Assembly (NCBI GenBank): GCA_026874595.1
Contig: CM049319.1
Location: 69,501-133,500, forward strand
DNA from: Sipunculus nudus
Lineage: Eukaryota > Annelida > Sipuncula > Golfingiida > Sipunculidae
Direction: 5' to 3'
Length of the DNA stretch: 64,000 bases
Numbering within the stretch: position 1 is the stretch's first letter; the number at the start of each line of letters is the position of its first letter. A program made the translations under genes and the position numbers. Shown piece after piece: positions 36,387-48,667 of the stretch. Under the pieces are notes generated by a model that did no database searches, was not told the origin of the DNA, and saw only the letters and a program-made list of their open reading frames with translations.

Positions 36387-37260
36387 TAACTTTCGGTTTT
36401 CTTGTGACCACATATCCTTATGCTGTCATAGCGAATGCATTTCCTATGTCACATGCAGAAGGGAAGAAGAGTCGGGTGGTTGATGTACCAGGCGTCCTTA
36501 CGGCTTGCGTGTGGCCATGAACTGACATTTTGCGGTTACACACCGACTGAACATTTCTCAGGCAAATAAAGTTAACTAATTAATGGAGCGAGCCATACTT
36601 AAAAAGTCATTACTAATTTTGCCAACTTAGTCCGGTATACTTTTAAACGCGCCGAATAAGAAATTTCAGTATATATCTTAGTTCAACCTTTCTGACCCTT
36701 TTGTTGTCACCGCTGAGGAAATAACGTTGCATTAATATGGAGCGTATCGTACTTGAATAGTAACTGTACATGCTGTAATAATACCAGTCCCCGGTTATAT
36801 ATTGAAACGTGTTACACCAAATTAACCAGCTCCTTCAAAGATATAATCTCCCATATTAAAAACTGACTTTCCAACACTTCATGAAAATAAAGAAGGATAC
36901 TTTTTAGTATATATAAATATCAGAGCTGTAACGATTTATTTTTCACGATAGATAGATATCGCAATAATTTTTTTTTCAGTATATTATACACAATACGACA
37001 CCAATATATTAAATAATAATTGAGAATTTTTCTTGTAAATATAGAAAAATAAATAAGCTTACTCTCCTCAGATTCATTTAAAAATCATTAAACTTGATTT
37101 ACAAACGATCAGACAATAACAAAATGCCGTCCAGCTCGCTTTCGATACGTGGACAATATTTGATTATCTGACGAAAAGCGACACCCAACTTTGCAATGAG
37201 ATAATCCTGAAATAGAACAGTATATAGAAACAAAACAAAGGTCAACATTTTTAAGAGTAA
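35689..37260. other. TA/TG microsatellites, no supported gene
   Basis: (TA)n(TG)n at about 35766-35800, (TA)n at 36174-36213 and 36340-36384. The remaining DNA shows no recognisable exon. Confidence 0.55.
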
Positions 37261-37261
37261 T

Positions 37262-37712
37262 GTGATGGCAGTTTTATTGTATGGATCAGAGACATGTAAA
37301 TGACGGAAGGAGTTGCAAATAAAATGGACATATTTCAAAGAAGATTCTTTAGAGGACTTCTCAAATACATTAGCCAACACTAATAAGCAATCAACTTTAT
37401 AAGAACACAGGCACTCTAGAAGCAAGTAAAATGGTTAAACAAAAACGCTGGAAATAGATAAGGCATGTACTTAGAGTTTAGACGGATAGAGATCATAACG
37501 CCAAAATAGCACTGACGAGGAAACCAGAAGGAAAAGGGAAGAAAGGCAGACCAAGAGTTACCTGGAGAAGACTGGTAGAGAAAGAGAAATATGAGATGGG
37601 ATGGTGCAGCTGGCAACAAGCAACAACTACAGCCAAAGACCGGGACAAATGGCGGACGTATTTGTACGGCCTTATACACCAAGATGGGTGTGAAGACGAA
37701 ATATTTAATTAA
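37262..37712 (+). pseudogene. LINE (non-LTR) reverse transcriptase C-terminus
   Basis: The 5' part has frameshifts: MAVLLYGSETCK, then VANKMDIFQRRFFRGLL. From 37509 to the stop at 37710 the frame is intact for 67 codons and reads GKGKKGRPRVTWRRLVEKE, then GWCSWQQATTTAKDRDKWR. LLYGSETW, KKGRPxxTWRR and DRxxWR are hallmarks of the C-terminal part of many metazoan LINE ORF2 proteins. The piece is 5'-truncated, as usual for LINE copies. The clade is not assigned. Confidence 0.8.
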
Positions 37713-38084
37713 GTAATAATAATGTCAGACACACACAGAAGCTAGCTGTAAGAGAATTATTAATTAATCGAGTGAATAAAATAGTGAATTTGCTACACTC
37801 AAGAACCCTTACTTAACTGAACAAAGCCCCTTTTCTATAAGGGATATTGAGTTTAAAAATTGATTACGAATATTATCAATTTGGCAAGCTGCTTATTGAA
37901 ACGTGTTACATCTAATTGTTACTGCATCAAGACAATAGACACCTCCGTGAGTCAAGTCCACATACGCCTGACATCAGATGACGCTAATTAAACCGTTCAC
38001 AATAATTACTGTCCATTAACAACAGTTTATGGTAGCCCGATTGTCATTGAGGATTGTTACATCCCGCTGTGAATATGTTAATTA
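37713..38084. other. unassigned DNA between LINE and TIR element
   Basis: No feature recognised. Confidence 0.5.
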
Positions 38085-38400
38085 CACTCTAAAAATGGAT
38101 CGGTTAAATTCAACCAAAAAATTGGTTGAAATCAACCGGTCTTCTCGGTTGATATGTGTCCAACCAATTAACCGGTTGATTTCAACCGATACCAATTGGT
38201 TGATTTTTCAACCAATATTTTTGGTTGAAATCAACCATGTGACTGGTTGAAATCAACCATGTGATTGGTTGAAATCAACCAACAATAATGGTTGAAAACA
38301 ACCAATACTGAATCAACCAATTTGATTCAGATGACCATATTGGTTAAAATCAACCAAGAAAATTGGTTAAGAAGGAACCAACTGAATACCCTAGCAAAAT
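38085..38400. repeat. left terminal region with GGTTGAAATCAACC repeats
   Basis: Short palindromic TTGGTTGAAATCAACCAA units in several spacings, likely protein-binding subterminal repeats of the element. Confidence 0.8.
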
Positions 38401-40050
38401 ATGAAATGGTTACAAAATGCAGTTGAATTCAGCCACAATTGACTGAAAACAACTAACATAAAAAAATTTTGCATAAAATTGTGATGCAGTGTGCTCAAAT
38501 ATCATGGTGAAAAAGAATTAAATATACCTTTGTACCAAGTAATGTCAAGGAATATTCCTCAGCCAGTCAAATGAACAAAATAAAACACAATTTGCACTTT
38601 GCATGATACTGCTGTTCCTCTGATTGTAGAAATGTAATGAAATTGGAAATATCACTCTGTGTGGCAGTACAAGTGCTCTGATAACCAGCTTACATTCATA
38701 CATCAACCTTTTGTCTGAAATGGTAGACACAAAACAAGAGCATTATATTTATAAAAATAATTGTTTAATAAGTCCAGTAAAATAACAATGTAACATATAA
38801 TTAAATCATGCATGCAGTACACAACTTGTAACTGCACAACTCGCGACACAAGCCTCCATTTAAAAACATATATATACAAGTAAGATTTTCTAGAGTCCAA
38901 TGCTAAAAATTGAATTTCAGGAAATTGAATTCACAATTACTGATTATTTAAAAATGGACAGATAGACAGGTAGACAAACAGAGTTAATCACTTTATCTCC
39001 CTTTCTGCTGAAGCTGGAAAATGATTAACATATGTTTGAAGTACTCTGGGAGTGCAGTGTCATGGATACCTGACTCATAAAATGATGAAACAAGAGTCTA
39101 CAGTCAATACTGTTCCCTGATGACTGTCTTCATTCCATATGCCTGCATGCATCACGGTGTCTGAGAAACACAGCAACACTGCACTCAGTCACTGTTGATC
39201 TTCATCAAACATTTAGAAACTGAATTTATAGATCTGAAAATACATCAAATTTCACATTAATAATAAAAGATGTAACAGAATTCAGACTTTGTGCATATCT
39301 TGCAATTGTACAATAATACAAGAAGAAATACAATAGAATATGGGTCATCATAACATGATTTCAGGTGATGGAGATTTGCCCATTTCCAAAATTTCAAAGT
39401 TAGAAAGTTCCAAACATATTTGTTTTGCTTATCTGAATTTCAATGCTAAAACCATGTACTTTCTTAAAGTTCACAGAACATTAGTCATAGTGTCCAAACT
39501 TCAGGATTCAAAGGAGACCTCCCTAGATATTGAGTATGAATGGCCTAATGGTTAAATATATGCCCTGTCAGTCTTTCAGGCTGCTCAAAATTATGTTTTC
39601 GGCCCGTATCTCACAGAATAAAGTTCACTATGTCCTACAGTTTTTGACAAAATGCTATCGAATTTTCATATTATAATAGTTGGACAAAATTTAAAGGTCT
39701 GATATTACCTTTATGACAATAACTTAAAAAGATTATAAAAATCTGTCATATGCTAGAAAAAATATATAAATCTGTTATATGCTTGAACAAAATTTAAAAA
39801 AAAATCTGTTATATGCTTAAAAATTTTTGTTATAAAAAAATCTGTTATATGTTTGAAAATTTTTTTTTATAAAAAAATCTGTTATACGCTTGAAAACGAC
39901 TCTTTATCTTCAACATCCGTATCATGTAAAGTAAGTCGATATCTTTCCTGATGTTTTCACAAGATACATTTTATTTGGGTAAATAACTGCTACAAATTGT
40001 GCAATTGTCACCCAATTTTTGACAATAAAGTGCAACAATTGGCTTTTACT
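38401..40050. other. element interior, AT-rich; ~50-bp repeats at 39720-39900
   Basis: ATCTGTTATATGCTTGAA recurs about five times between 39740 and 39900. A 70-codon plus-strand frame at 39340 is unrecognised. No exon is supported. Confidence 0.45.
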
Positions 40051-40054
40051 GAAA

Positions 40055-40290
40055 AATTGAGGTTTCTCCTTAATTTCTCATAAAAAATGTAGTCACAGTG
40101 ACCAATATTCAGGTTTGTTAGAAAATAAGGACATCTACCTGGATGTCAAATTTTGGATTCACTGGTCCAGTGGTTTTGAAACGTGGCATGTAAACGGAGA
40201 TCGAGCTGGACAACCAGACCGATAATGGACAAATGACCATAGCTATATCTGACATAACATATATACAGGTAGTCATCTGAGCTAAAAATG
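40055..40290 (+). repeat. dispersed repeat, copy 1
   Basis: It aligns with 43215-43445: GAGGTTTCTCCTTAATTTCTC, GTCACAGTGACC, CAAATTTTGGATTCA, GGACAAATGACCATAGCTAT, GAGCTAAAAA. Direct orientation. Confidence 0.75.
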
Positions 40291-40396
40291 GTGCTACATA
40301 AATATTTCCTTTAACACAATATCAATTATTCTCAATTGAATGATAGCTCTTATTTCTAGAATTGTAAGAAATCTAAAAGCCTAAATCAGTATATAC

Positions 40397-40510
40397 CTTC
40401 TGAACATCAATAAATGCTGCCTTTGCTTCTGCTATGGTGGGCTTGGCATTTCTTCCTCTGTGCTGGAATCAGTTTTGGCAGTAAACGAAGCATCATAGCA
40501 CTAATGGCAC
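40397..40510 (-). pseudogene. decayed exon of the TIR element's gene
   Basis: The minus strand has a good acceptor (TTTCTTTCAG before GTGCC) and a donor GTATAT after CAGAAG, enclosing 114 nt. One frame reads AISAMMLRLLPKLIPAQR. After one indel it continues GRNAKPTIAEAKAAFIDVQK. The motif PTIAEAKAAFIDVQ resembles a segment I remember from proteins encoded by repetitive elements in fishes and invertebrates. That family match is memory-based and unverified. Confidence 0.4.
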
Positions 40511-43214
40511 CTGAAAGAAACCAGGAATATAACAGAATGTCAACTTGTAGGACAATAACAGATTTACTACGAAAAATTTAATTTCTCGACCAATAAACAA
40601 ATTTCATGGAATGTCCACAGGCATTATGAAAATCATGATCCTGCTGATCATGCAGTGGTCAAGATTTTGAAGCAAACTGGTTTGATAACCTTCCTTGTAG
40701 ATATATATACCATAACACATGAGTGGTCATATGGAGTGATTGATAAAGGGACTATTTAAAAGTTAAATGTGTCCATTAGTCATTTTTCTCCATGAAATGC
40801 ATTTAAAACTGTTTAAAATGTTAATGATGAGTCAGAAACAGGTTTAAAAGAGACCATTACATCAGCTTTATTATACATATAAAGATGTAAGAGGGCAGAT
40901 TTATAAAAAGTCACATACATGTCACTCTCAAAATCCATCTGGAACCTCTGTATAAACAACAAGGGATCCATCAGTCACAGTGCTCAGCTGAAGTTGACCT
41001 TGAGGTAAAAATCTGAAAATGGAGGTAATGTCTGATATGAAGAGGTAATATAGACCATGGCTGGATGATATGATTGGTTTGTATTGATGAGTAAGAAATT
41101 GTTGCAAATAATATTTTGTGACCTGACCATGTGTTTTCTAATGTTAAAATTAAAGCATGTGCGCGGTTTGTGAACATTAGATGTATATTATTACCATAAT
41201 CATTGGTTGGCTTTTTGATAAATTGATGACAGTACAGTAGTTTACACATTTGTTTGATTGGGTCTATTTTTTATTAATATTTTTTATATTATTAAATATA
41301 TGTATTTTTTATTTTATAAAATGTATACAGTTGAAATATAACTTATGTTCCCAGTCCACAGGTGTAAGGACTTGGTGGTGGTGTGGGGGTGGTATGACCG
41401 GAGTTACAACATCTCTGTATTATCAAAGTGTATATACATAGGATTTTCACTTAATTCAACAAAGCTTACAGAATAAAAAAGTTCATTCACAATTACTTAT
41501 ATTTTAAAAAAGGACAGACAGACTGGTAGACAAACAAAGCTGATAATATATGGTTCAATTATTTCTTAATTTTTTTATTATATCAATTTTTTTAAAGTTA
41601 AACATCTGAAATATTACACAATTGAGTATATAAGTTGTTTTCAAATTTCAGACTTTAATAGCTTAAATCCATACACATACAGCATATGAAAGTTATTTCA
41701 ACAGTGCTTATAGGAAAAATATCATGATAAATATATATTTAATGATAACGGAGAGATGATGGACAGACAGAGCTGATCACTTTATGTTCCATTCTCCTGA
41801 AGCAAGAATGTGTTTCAATTAGATCTTAATTTTTTCTAATCCAATTGTTTTTTAAATGAAATAAATTTTACACACTTGCACAGGCGCAAAGGAATCATTG
41901 GTAGCGGGGGGGGGGGGGGGGGGATTAACAACACTTCTGCATATATACATACAGGGCAAACAAAGCCTGATCTCCAATTCTGCTGAGGCAGGAAAATAAT
42001 GAACAATTGTTTGTATTAGATCCTCATTTTTTCTTATCACATCAATTTTTTTAAATTTTAAGTATATATTTCTATACATTCCCAATATAACATATATATC
42101 TGAATATAAAAGTTAATTCATAATTCTAAATGCATCATCATATATCTCAATCTTGTCAGTTAACCCCACATCATGCATACAAATGCATATTTATTTTTTT
42201 ACCACACAAATATATCTTTTAAATTTGCAAAACAATAAATATCTAAAAATAATACTTGAATCAGATTTCACAATTTTTCATTGTGCCTTTATTTATTTGT
42301 AATTTGCTTCATATTTTATAAATTTATGCATACTGATGGGTTTAATTTTAATATTTTAAAATCATTTAAAAGGAAATTGATTTCTTTAAAAAGGCTACAT
42401 TAACCCAAATGGCTTCTTCTGGATTACTCAATGAATTACTCATTCAAGGAAAGTTTTGTATATTGGAGTGGAAACAGCATTACAGTTGAGGAAATACAGG
42501 GCAAACAATAACAATTACTGCATAACACTTGGTGGGTAGGGTTGGCGGGGGGGGGGGGGGGGGGGATGGAGTTGATATGAGAATAACTGTACACCTGTCA
42601 CAGCAGGGGATCTCCCCTAGTGACCTGTAACAAATCAGGAACCCTGGCATAGCTAACTTAACTTCTAGTGACCAGGAGTGGGCTGCCTGCATCCGGAAAA
42701 AGCGCGTGACTATAATAAGAGCCTGAACAAAAAAATTCAATTATTAGCCTAATTTTTTAGCTTTTATTTTCTAATTTCAGGTTGAAACAAATTAAATACT
42801 AAAGTTTACATGCTGTGAAAATTTAATCAACAGTACTCACAGGAAAAAAAAAAAAACGTGCCATGGTCAAAATTGAAGGTAGTTATTTTATTTTTATGCT
42901 AATAATTTTAAAAAAATTAATAATTCAGATCTAATCTTGGGTATACAATTGAATCTTAATTTAAACAAAGTTATATACTTGAACGAAAGGTCTCTAGCTT
43001 CCAAAATTTTCATGTTAGGTGAGTAAATTTCCTGAATTTGTAATTTACAAAGTCCATTATATTCGGGCCCACAACTTGAAGAAATTACACTTAACAGACT
43101 TAATTTCCAGCATTTATATGGAAAATATATAGGAGAATACCAGTACTTCTGGTAAATATTAAGAATGAAAAACAGACAGATCAGTGGTTTTGATATAAGG
43201 CAGTCCTGAAGTGT
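40511..43214. other. element interior with recurring degenerate segments
   Basis: Segments near 38950, 41505, 41755 and 41950 share GACAGACAG...AAACAAAGCTGAT...CTGAAGCAGGAAAATGA-like text. Poly-G tracts lie at 41908-41922 and 42548-42565. No confident exon. A minus-strand frame near 40990 (STVTDGSLVVYTEVPDG) is protein-like but unconfirmed. Confidence 0.4.
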
Positions 43215-43445
43215 GATAATAGGTTTTTAATGGAAACCTGAGGTTTTTCCTTAATTTCTCAAAGGAATGAAGTCGCAGTGACCCAGTTTCCTGTTTGGTA
43301 GGAGATTTTGGGGACATCTAACAGTATGCCAAATTTTGGATTCATAGGTCTAATGATTTCAAAACGTGCAAATCTAAGGACGGACAGACGACGGACAATG
43401 GACAATGACTATAGCTCAGATAACGTATAGTCAGCTGAGCTAAAA
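43215..43445 (+). repeat. dispersed repeat, copy 2
   Basis: It pairs with 40055-40290. It ends GGACGGACAGACGACGGACA then CAGCTGAGCTAAAA, a repeat tail type I remember from molluscan genomes. Confidence 0.75.
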
Positions 43446-43449
43446 AAAA

Positions 43450-43530
43450 TTTAGGCAGCTTCTGTAGTCTAACAGGTAGAACACATGATTTATACCTGGG
43501 AGGTGGAAAGTTAAAATCATAGCCTAGAAG
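43450..43530 (+). mobile_element. possible tRNA-like SINE head
   Basis: TAGTCTAACAGG at about 43461 fits the A box with one change. The B-box position is eroded. The body downstream is not defined. Confidence 0.3.
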
Positions 43531-44241
43531 TAGTGTGCTTGTCTTGGACGGGCCATGAAAGCCATGATTGTTACAGAAGATGGACAAGATACTGAAACTT
43601 GTACCACCATACTCAACTGATTAGCAGACAGATTAAAATCATGTACAATATTTCAAAAAGAACTATACACCTACTTATAAGGTGGTCCAAGATTACCTGC
43701 TGATGGCTCAGATGAATTCAAACCAGCTATCATCTTCATGCTGTCTGGGTATTTCACTGCCACCTGGTTTTTATCCTTCAGCTAGGATGGCTGCCATGTC
43801 ATCTCATTTAGCCATCAACTCCATCATGCCTCCTCATCCAGATATATTCCGAAGAAGTCTCCCTCTACCTATGAATGTCAAGTTAGCCAAATCAAGAATC
43901 AGTTTGCTTGGAATAGTTTACTGATAGATCAGGTATTATATAAAACCTTGAATTCACCTACACAAAGTAAAATAATGAAATCATTTACATGATGAAAAGA
44001 TTGGGTACCTCTGGCTTCTCACATTAGTATTGTAGGAGACTTTTTATTCTCAGGTTGAAGAATCTGACCATTGTAAACAGGATTCATGCATGCAACACGT
44101 CACTAGTAACTTGTTTACCTTTAGCCTAAAGATCCATTGGGATTATAGTATCATCTGAAAGAGTATTTTCACTGGTAGGACTAGTGATTGTAATATAGAT
44201 TTTTTTAAATAGAAAATCAGGAAGTAATTACCCATATACAG
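43531..44241. other. element interior, no supported gene
   Basis: An 80-codon plus-strand frame at 43682-43924 lacks recognised motifs and clear splice sites. Confidence 0.4.
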
Positions 44242-44345
44242 GGGCGGATCCAGGATTTAGAAAATGTGTCATACAGACCCTTATGTGTGTGTCTGTGACT
44301 CCACCACCACCCCCTCCCCCCCCCCCCCCCCCCCCGAGTCCTGGA
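44242..44345 (+). repeat. GGGGCGGATCCAGGATTT dispersed repeat with poly-C tail
   Basis: It begins CAGGGGCGGATCCAGGATTT and ends in about 25 C residues. The related copy at 54148 also ends in poly-C. Confidence 0.7.
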
Positions 44346-44409
44346 ACTTAAAGATAAATTGACGCCACTGGCTGTAAGAATTAGCAAACCTTAGATATCT
44401 CATTTACTT

Positions 44410-44557
44410 TATATCCAAACATGGGCCTTCTTCTCCGCAAATCCAGGGTAACCTCGACACCCTGTCTCTGAAATGTACTCGTGCATCCTCTCTCTCAGTT
44501 CCTGATATTAATGCTGGAGCCATTTGGTCTCGAGCTTGATGGAGGCAGTGTCTGGAT
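44410..44557 (-). pseudogene. second candidate exon of the TIR element's gene
   Basis: The minus-strand acceptor TATGTTACAG precedes 44557. In the phase left by the first exon (46853-46766) the sequence reads DPDTASIKLETKWLQH, a stop, then QELRERMHEYISETGCRGYP and GFAEKKAHVWI. That the phase-matched frame looks protein-like on both sides of one stop suggests a decayed exon. No domain recognised. Confidence 0.35.
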
Positions 44558-44559
44558 CT

Positions 44560-44953
44560 GTAACATAAAATTACCGGTACTCAGAAATACTATATATACT
44601 GTATGAATCTGTATTAAGCAGGCCCCAGGCAGAGCTGATTCATTTGGATTCAATTTGCATTTTTTTTTGCAGGAAAACAAGTCATAATAGAATAACTACT
44701 TATTAAAACTACTTCTACTAAAATAATAGTTTCCACTTTACCAGTGAAATGTTCTGTTTTAATACTTACTACCAAGAGTTATTCTATTTTTCAAGAAATG
44801 GAACATTTTTTCTTTAAAGGGGAAAACAATTTTGTACTGTTTAATAGAAGAAGGGGAACCTTTTATTTTTGAACACATTGTGCACACATGGAAAACAACT
44901 TGGCTTCATGTCATATTGCACCAACTTGTAATTTAAGTGATAATATATATATA

Positions 44954-44993
<40 letters not shown>

Positions 44994-45696
44994 ATACACA
45001 TGCACACACATATATATATATTAAATACACATAGCGGTATATTTTTTTAATACCGTTGAAAGTTTCCGTATTTGAATTGCCCTACCTATGTTTGATAATT
45101 TATGAAAAAAAACATGACGATGCATGTATGTCCAGCACTTCAGCCCATGCTCAGTTATGCGTGACATGCTCTCTCAGACCAAACATGTACGCTCGCACTT
45201 GGTGTGTTGGCCCATGTAACTATTTAACTGGTCTTATGCCACTGCAATGATGTTCAAGTTCCACTGATAAAGAATGAAAGGAATAAATGGTATAGCACTG
45301 AGAACCTGACAAGTTGGTATTCTCACTGGAATTGGATTAAATCCTGTTGGGTCTCCAATAAAATATAGGCAAAAGCTGCCTCCTCTTACCTTGATCATGT
45401 TCTAGGTAAATAAATCATTATTCTTGTAAGTCGTTTGAGTCAGGGTTACATTTGCACTGAAAAGACATGATTTGGGTTTTATCTGACACATGACTTCTTG
45501 GCCTTGACCCTTTTATTCCAAGCGGCCAGGGTCTTCCTGCACACAGAACACAGGGTGACCCGAAAGAAATGAACATGCTGTGTAAAATGATGAAACTTAA
45601 ATTGGACCACACCAACAATTAATGAGAAAGCCTGTGAAAAGACAATATATATGACAATATAAACATATATAAACACACATATCAATATTATATATA

Positions 45697-45749
<53 letters not shown>

Positions 45750-46093
45750 TTATTTAGTATATACTTATAAAGCATATATATATATATAAATATATATTCA
45801 TTTAAAATATCTTTTGAAGATGTTACTGTTTAATGTTATTTTATAAAGGAATATATTTGTTTTATATTCCTGTGACGTCACACAAACATGTTTTTAATAT
45901 TTCATTTTATTTGTACTTAATTTCTATTCATATTAAACATTTAAATATTCATTGGAAGGGGCATATGACATATTAAAGGCATTTGAACCGAAGCCCCCCC
46001 CCCCCCCCACACACACACACACACAGACACACCCCACACAAAAATTGAAAGTTGGGGTGGGGGCAATTTAATGGAATAGTTTTGCCCATATGC

Positions 46094-46141
<48 letters not shown>

Positions 46142-46765
46142 AAATTTTAATTGTGTAAAATTACCTGAAATCTCTATATTTTTTCTTAAACATTTTGTAT
46201 GGGCCAACTTGGCCCAAGGTTAGTGTCCTTCTGTAAAGATTTCCTATGGGATTTTTGTCACCAATATATATTATATATAATATATATATATATATATTAT
46301 ATATATTTTTCAAAGAAATGATGTTCCCACGGGCCACGCCTATGTTTCTTCTAACATCTGTCAAACAAATAAATTTAGTCTGCGCATGCGCACTATTTGA
46401 CAGCATGCATGGTTTCCTTCGTATCGTGCTCCCTGTGGCAGAACAGTCAGCCATTAATTTTTATTTACACCAAAACACTGCTTCATATTCATAAGAAAAA
46501 TTAAGAAGGGTACAAAAAAATAAAAGAACATTTTCTCTTTGGAATATGAACATTTTTAGAATCGGATGACTTAGAATATGCAAGATGTTATTGGATTCTA
46601 ATGAAGTGATCTAATGTATTTTTACATCATCAATCGATCATGACGGCAATGAATTTAGCGTGTCGGTTTTAAACTTAATACACTGGTTAAAGTCAGTTCT
46701 AAAAATACTTTACAGCCAAATTAAATACCAAAGCCAGTGAAATCTAACCAGAAAATAAGCCTTAC
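44560..46765. other. intron-like DNA with long TA tracts
   Basis: (TA)n at 44943-45015, 45700-45746, 46098-46136 and 46263-46308; poly-C with (CA)n at 45993-46030. No exon recognised. Confidence 0.5.
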
Positions 46766-46853
46766 CCTTTATATGACCTGTGAAAAACACCCAAGTCCCT
46801 TGCTCCTGCTTCAACTTCAGCTTTTCAAGTATCTTCTTAACAAATTTGTCCAT
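46766..46853 (-). CDS. first coding exon of the TIR element's gene (candidate)
   Basis: On the minus strand an ATG at 46853 opens MDKFVKKILEKLKLKQEQGT, then WVFFTGHIKG, and meets a consensus donor GTAAGG after 46766. That gives 88 nt, phase 1. The Kozak context is TCAACATGG, and an inverted CCAAT box and two CACGTG motifs lie upstream. The exon starts 270 bp inside the right terminal repeat, the usual place for a transposon promoter and first exon. The lysine-rich start suits a nuclear or DNA-binding protein, but no domain is recognised. It could be a host gene instead. Confidence 0.45.
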
Positions 46854-46990
46854 GTTGAACTAGAAGACGCTACAAAACACGTGGACTAACACGCAGCTCC
46901 TATGCAGCGTCCAATGAGGAAAGGCGATCGCGCACGTGCCCCCGTGTCGGAAACAAATCTAAATGTTACTTTGTATCAGATTATCAGTTT
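46854..46990 (-). promoter_or_regulatory. putative promoter of the TIR element's gene
   Basis: CpG-rich relative to its surroundings. CACGTG occurs at about 46878 and 46935, and CCTCATTGGACGC (inverted CCAAT) lies between them on the minus strand. It sits between the ATG at 46853 and the right terminal repeat. Confidence 0.4.
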
Positions 46991-47126
46991 GCGGGCAACC
47001 AATTGGCCGCGGTCGGTGTCAACCAATATTCTGGGCTCTACTCAAACAATATTTGGTTGATTTTAACCAATATCTGCTTCAACCAATTAAATTGGTAGCT
47101 GTTTCAACCAATCCGTTTTTAGAGTG
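46991..47126. repeat. right terminal region with GGTTGA repeats
   Basis: CAACCAATTGG, CAATATTTGGTTGATTTTAA and CAACCAATCCGTTTTTAGAG run to the end. It mirrors the left end. Confidence 0.75.
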
Positions 47127-47128
47127 TA

Positions 47129-48389
47129 GATGTGAATGGCACGGCTTATTTGGAAAACTTGAGCGATTTGTTATCCGTGATATTCTGCTAAAACAAACTT
47201 CAGTGAAAGAATTCAATCTCTGATGACTAAATATGAACATTTTTATCAGAATTATATATTGAGGGCGAAATTTAACATTATATATCATATATGTCCAATT
47301 TTAAAACTATGTGCTGTTTTGTTGACTTCATTTTCTTGTTTTTATTCATAAACACGCATCATTCATGTGTTATTCGACGAAATAGTATAATTATATTTAA
47401 ATTTATATTGCCATTCATAAAAATACGTTTCTTTCCAACACTGTGTATGTTTATTTCAATTTGTTATATCCATTCATAAAGATTTTGATAAGAGCATTGA
47501 TAAGACTAACCTTGTAGTTGATCATTTTCAATGATATAATAAAATGCGGCAGGGGGAGATGTGTGTGAGTGTTCTGAATTCCTGCGAGTATGACATATAT
47601 TTGAACTTCCTGTGTTAGAAAATATTTGGAGGTGACGTCATGAAGATCAAAGATAGGCATACGAAAGTCACCGGATAGGGAGGACCCAAAACAAATATTG
47701 TCTGAAAGAGTCGCAACTTCAGCGGTCAAAGCATCGCAGATGCACTAAATGACCTTGCCTTACCTGGCTTTCAGCTCAGCGTTGCATGAGAAGCCAACAG
47801 CGCGCCAACAATGGCGACATTCTTGCAGGTAAACTCCGCAAATATTTAAAGAATGTGTCGACCGCGACCTCACGTTGAGGACACTTGTCACCATTAACAG
47901 CTCCTCTGACCAACCCACCTGTATTCTTGGTCAACACAACTGGAATAATCTCTCATATACGTCCAATAGAAAGTCTGGAAGTTTTAAGTGTCTTTCCCTA
48001 TCATAACAGAAAAAAGGAAGACTACTGTTTTAATACTTTCACGATATATTAGGTTAACCCATATGGGGCACTCGAAGTACAAGTCTCCAAACACGGTGTA
48101 ACCACAACAAACATAGACACGCCTCAGTGTAAACGGAGGTCAGTGCACAGAAGCACTGCTGTGGATACAAGCCTGTGTACGTTATTATGTTTTTTTAAGG
48201 GAACTAATTTATGGAGATATATTAACTCAGTGCTTTGCATATCATCTAAATAACTTTGTACACGCCATGAAAATGAGAAAGAAAAGTAAACAGAGACTTC
48301 CGGAAACTCTGCTACCATATAAGGAACATTTATATGAATCTCCTTATTCAGGTTAGGTCACATGCGTCATGACACGTCATATTTGGGTA
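47129..48389. other. upstream region of the collagen-like gene
   Basis: No gene supported. An 18-nt ATG...CAG then GTAAAC piece at 47811-47828 could be a tiny first exon, but its phase does not fit the gene downstream. Confidence 0.5.
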
Positions 48390-48603
48390 ATTTGCATAGC
48401 TGGGAGCCACCGCTAATTGAACGTGCCTCTCCCCTGACGGCGGTGCCAGGTCGTCGTATAAACTGGCTCAGCGGTTAGGCTTGGTTAAACACCTGTCAAA
48501 GGAGAACCGAGGTGCCTGCACTGATCATACAGGCGTGTACAGCGAAGGGAGTGAGACGCACCAACAATCTTATCAAACATAAGGATTTATATCAAAACAA
48601 ATC
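48390..48603 (+). promoter_or_regulatory. putative promoter and 5' UTR of the collagen-like gene
   Basis: The octamer ATTTGCAT (48390-48397) lies about 60 bp upstream of a TATA-like GTATAAAC (48456-48463). Transcription would start near 48487, giving a 5' UTR of roughly 115 nt before the ATG at 48604. The ATG context AAATCATGG has A at -3 and G at +4. Position and motif match are seen; function is inferred. Confidence 0.45.
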
Positions 48604-48667
48604 ATGGATCGCTGGACTTTAGGTTTAGTACTGCTGTGCTGTTTTGGAATTACTGTTTACGCAGCAG
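48604..48667 (+). CDS. exon 1: signal peptide
   Basis: It encodes [20 protein letters not shown] plus Ala and the first base of Asp22: short polar start, hydrophobic core, Ala-x-Ala-like cleavage near 20-21. The donor is GTGAGT at 48668. Phase 1 matches exon 2. Confidence 0.9.

Larger units (their letters stand above)
38085..47126 (-). mobile_element. 9-kb TIR-bounded segment, probable large DNA transposon
   Basis: The left end begins CACTCTAAAAATGGAT, and the right end, reverse-complemented, begins CACTCTAAAAACGGAT. Both are followed by GGTTGA/TCAACC motifs. TA flanks the element on both sides. The left end carries more than ten copies of GGTTGAAATCAACC-type half-palindromes (38100-38390), and the right end a handful (46995-47110). 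Minus-strand exon-like pieces start 270 bp inside the right end. The interior also holds other dispersed repeats and microsatellites, so later insertions have enlarged it. Confidence 0.6.

Noticed and set aside
37099-37682. Minus-strand frames of 108 and 88 codons near the LINE
   Set aside because: The plus strand encodes the recognisable LINE C-terminus.
43682-43924. 80-codon plus-strand frame inside the 9-kb element
   Set aside because: No recognised motif or convincing splice sites, and candidate exons of the element are on the other strand.
47811-47828. ATG-bearing mini-exon (MATFLQ) before GTAAAC upstream of the receptor gene
   Set aside because: Its phase (0) does not fit exon 2 (needs 1 base), and the true signal exon is at 48604.
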